From contig NW_014577091.1 in the NCBI RefSeq assembly GCF_000485595.1, positions 327,835 through 356,361 on the forward strand: 28,527 nucleotides of DNA, given 5' to 3'. A model generated the notes under the pieces. It worked only from the letters and a program-made list of their open reading frames with translations. It was not told the DNA's origin and searched no databases. A program made the translations under genes and the position numbers. This document shows, piece by piece, positions 27,666 to 28,527 of this stretch (position 1 is its first letter; each line of letters opens with the position of its first letter). The stretch comes from Priapulus caudatus. Its lineage: Eukaryota > Priapulida > Priapulimorpha > Priapulimorphida > Priapulidae.

Positions 27666-28527
27666 AAATTACCAAAGATAAAGCTGGGTTTACATTATCG
27701 AACTTATACTGTTGAGAAGTGATGAACCTTGTCAACTATCGACCGAAAATCGGTAGTTGTAAACAGCAAAATTTGAGGCGGGCGCAGTCAACCAGTGATG
27801 CAACTATAGTGCCATTTTCTCACTTTTGGTAATGCGTTGATGCACGTTTTTGCCGCACAACGGCACTCTGTATACAAGGCAGGAGGTGTGTCCCTCCACC
27901 TGAGAGATTTCTAGTCGATATCTCGGAGACATCACGCCTATCCGCGCCACCTTGGCGCCAAATGTAAAAATTACGGTGTGCGAAAAAAATGCCGTATCCG
28001 CGTCGCCCCGCGCGCACACGGCTCGGTTGCAATATGTTGAACGTTTGCGAAGCTCGCGCTCGATAACGTATAAAAACATCGAACTCGATAGATAAGGTTG
28101 ATAGAACATTAAAAAGTTAGCCAACTCAATCGCCTTTTCCCATAGTTAGTTCATTTTTAGGCTTACATTGACTACGTCACGACATTCCTACAATGGTGTA
28201 TATTTGTAAACAAAATTATTGCAATTGTTTACCATTAATGGCAGGGATACGTAAGTACTGAACAGGACTAGAAATGTATCCTCAATTCTAACGCTGAGTA
28301 AGAATTGTTTCTCCAAGTAAGTTAATAATACCAAAAAACGCTGGGCGATTTGGATATTATCGATAATATGCAATACATATGTTGAATCACGTGCGTGTTT
28401 GTTCACGATAGAATGAAATCTATAAAAATAGTGTAGTAATATATATGCAAGCATATTTAACCAATAAAAGTGAACAGAATGCACTTACATCTGTGAAAAC
28501 AATGACACAGTTTTTTTTCGTTTTACG
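27666..28527. other. Gene-free right end
   Basis: No supported gene. Open frames at 27804-28124 and 28188-28484 (minus) show no recognised domain. A small hairpin accga-aaa-tcggt occurs near 27741-27753. Confidence 0.4.

Overview
The window looks like nuclear DNA from an invertebrate animal, probably a marine one (a sponge or another early-branching or lophotrochozoan lineage). It is AT-rich, has long gene-poor stretches, and is full of short non-autonomous transposons with G-rich subterminal runs. It also carries a dispersed repeat with GACGGACGG-type arrays and a terminal hairpin, a style I associate with marine invertebrate genomes. The taxon is inferred from style, not from a diagnostic marker.

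Only one convincing protein gene is present: an intact, intronless 661-codon DBHS-family gene (NONO/SFPQ/PSPC1/nonA relative) on the minus strand at 8693-10678. It has an N-terminal Pro/Gly-rich tract, RRM1, RRM2, NOPS, a long charged coiled coil and a C-terminus ending KRRRY. A likely polyadenylation signal lies at 8229-8234. No other reading frame has a recognisable domain.

Layout. 1-1280: gene-free, with an ACG-rich patch and a 67-nt near-perfect hairpin. 1281-1723: TIR transposon with 6-bp target-site duplication (TSD), copy 1. 2810-3059: short element flanked by a 9-bp direct repeat. About 3200-3700: an LTR-like region with a primer-binding site matching the 3' end of tRNA-His (minus strand). 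4463-4672: 87-bp tandem repeat. 5375-6296: long inverted repeat with almost identical arms. 8.2-10.7 kb: the DBHS gene. 12822-13740 and 18519-19198: two copies of a dispersed repeat with duplicated modules and nuclear-receptor DR1-like sequences; the first holds a G-rich insertion. 21313-22024: a TIR element with copy 2 of the 6-bp-TSD transposon nested inside. 22804-27107: nested elements whose ends resemble CAGGGGCGTAGCCAGG, mixed with large AC, GA and TC microsatellites.

The most unusual signal is at 26.5-27.5 kb. Two related but non-identical 42-bp perfect palindromes lie about 0.9 kb apart. They differ at four positions per arm, and each difference is matched in the opposite arm. Each palindrome is flanked by a 3-bp direct repeat (TAC/TAC and ATG/ATG). 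One was later split by a 527-bp transposon that duplicated CCTAT; removing it restores the palindrome exactly. This looks like a very small palindromic mobile or structural element family, and I do not recognise it.
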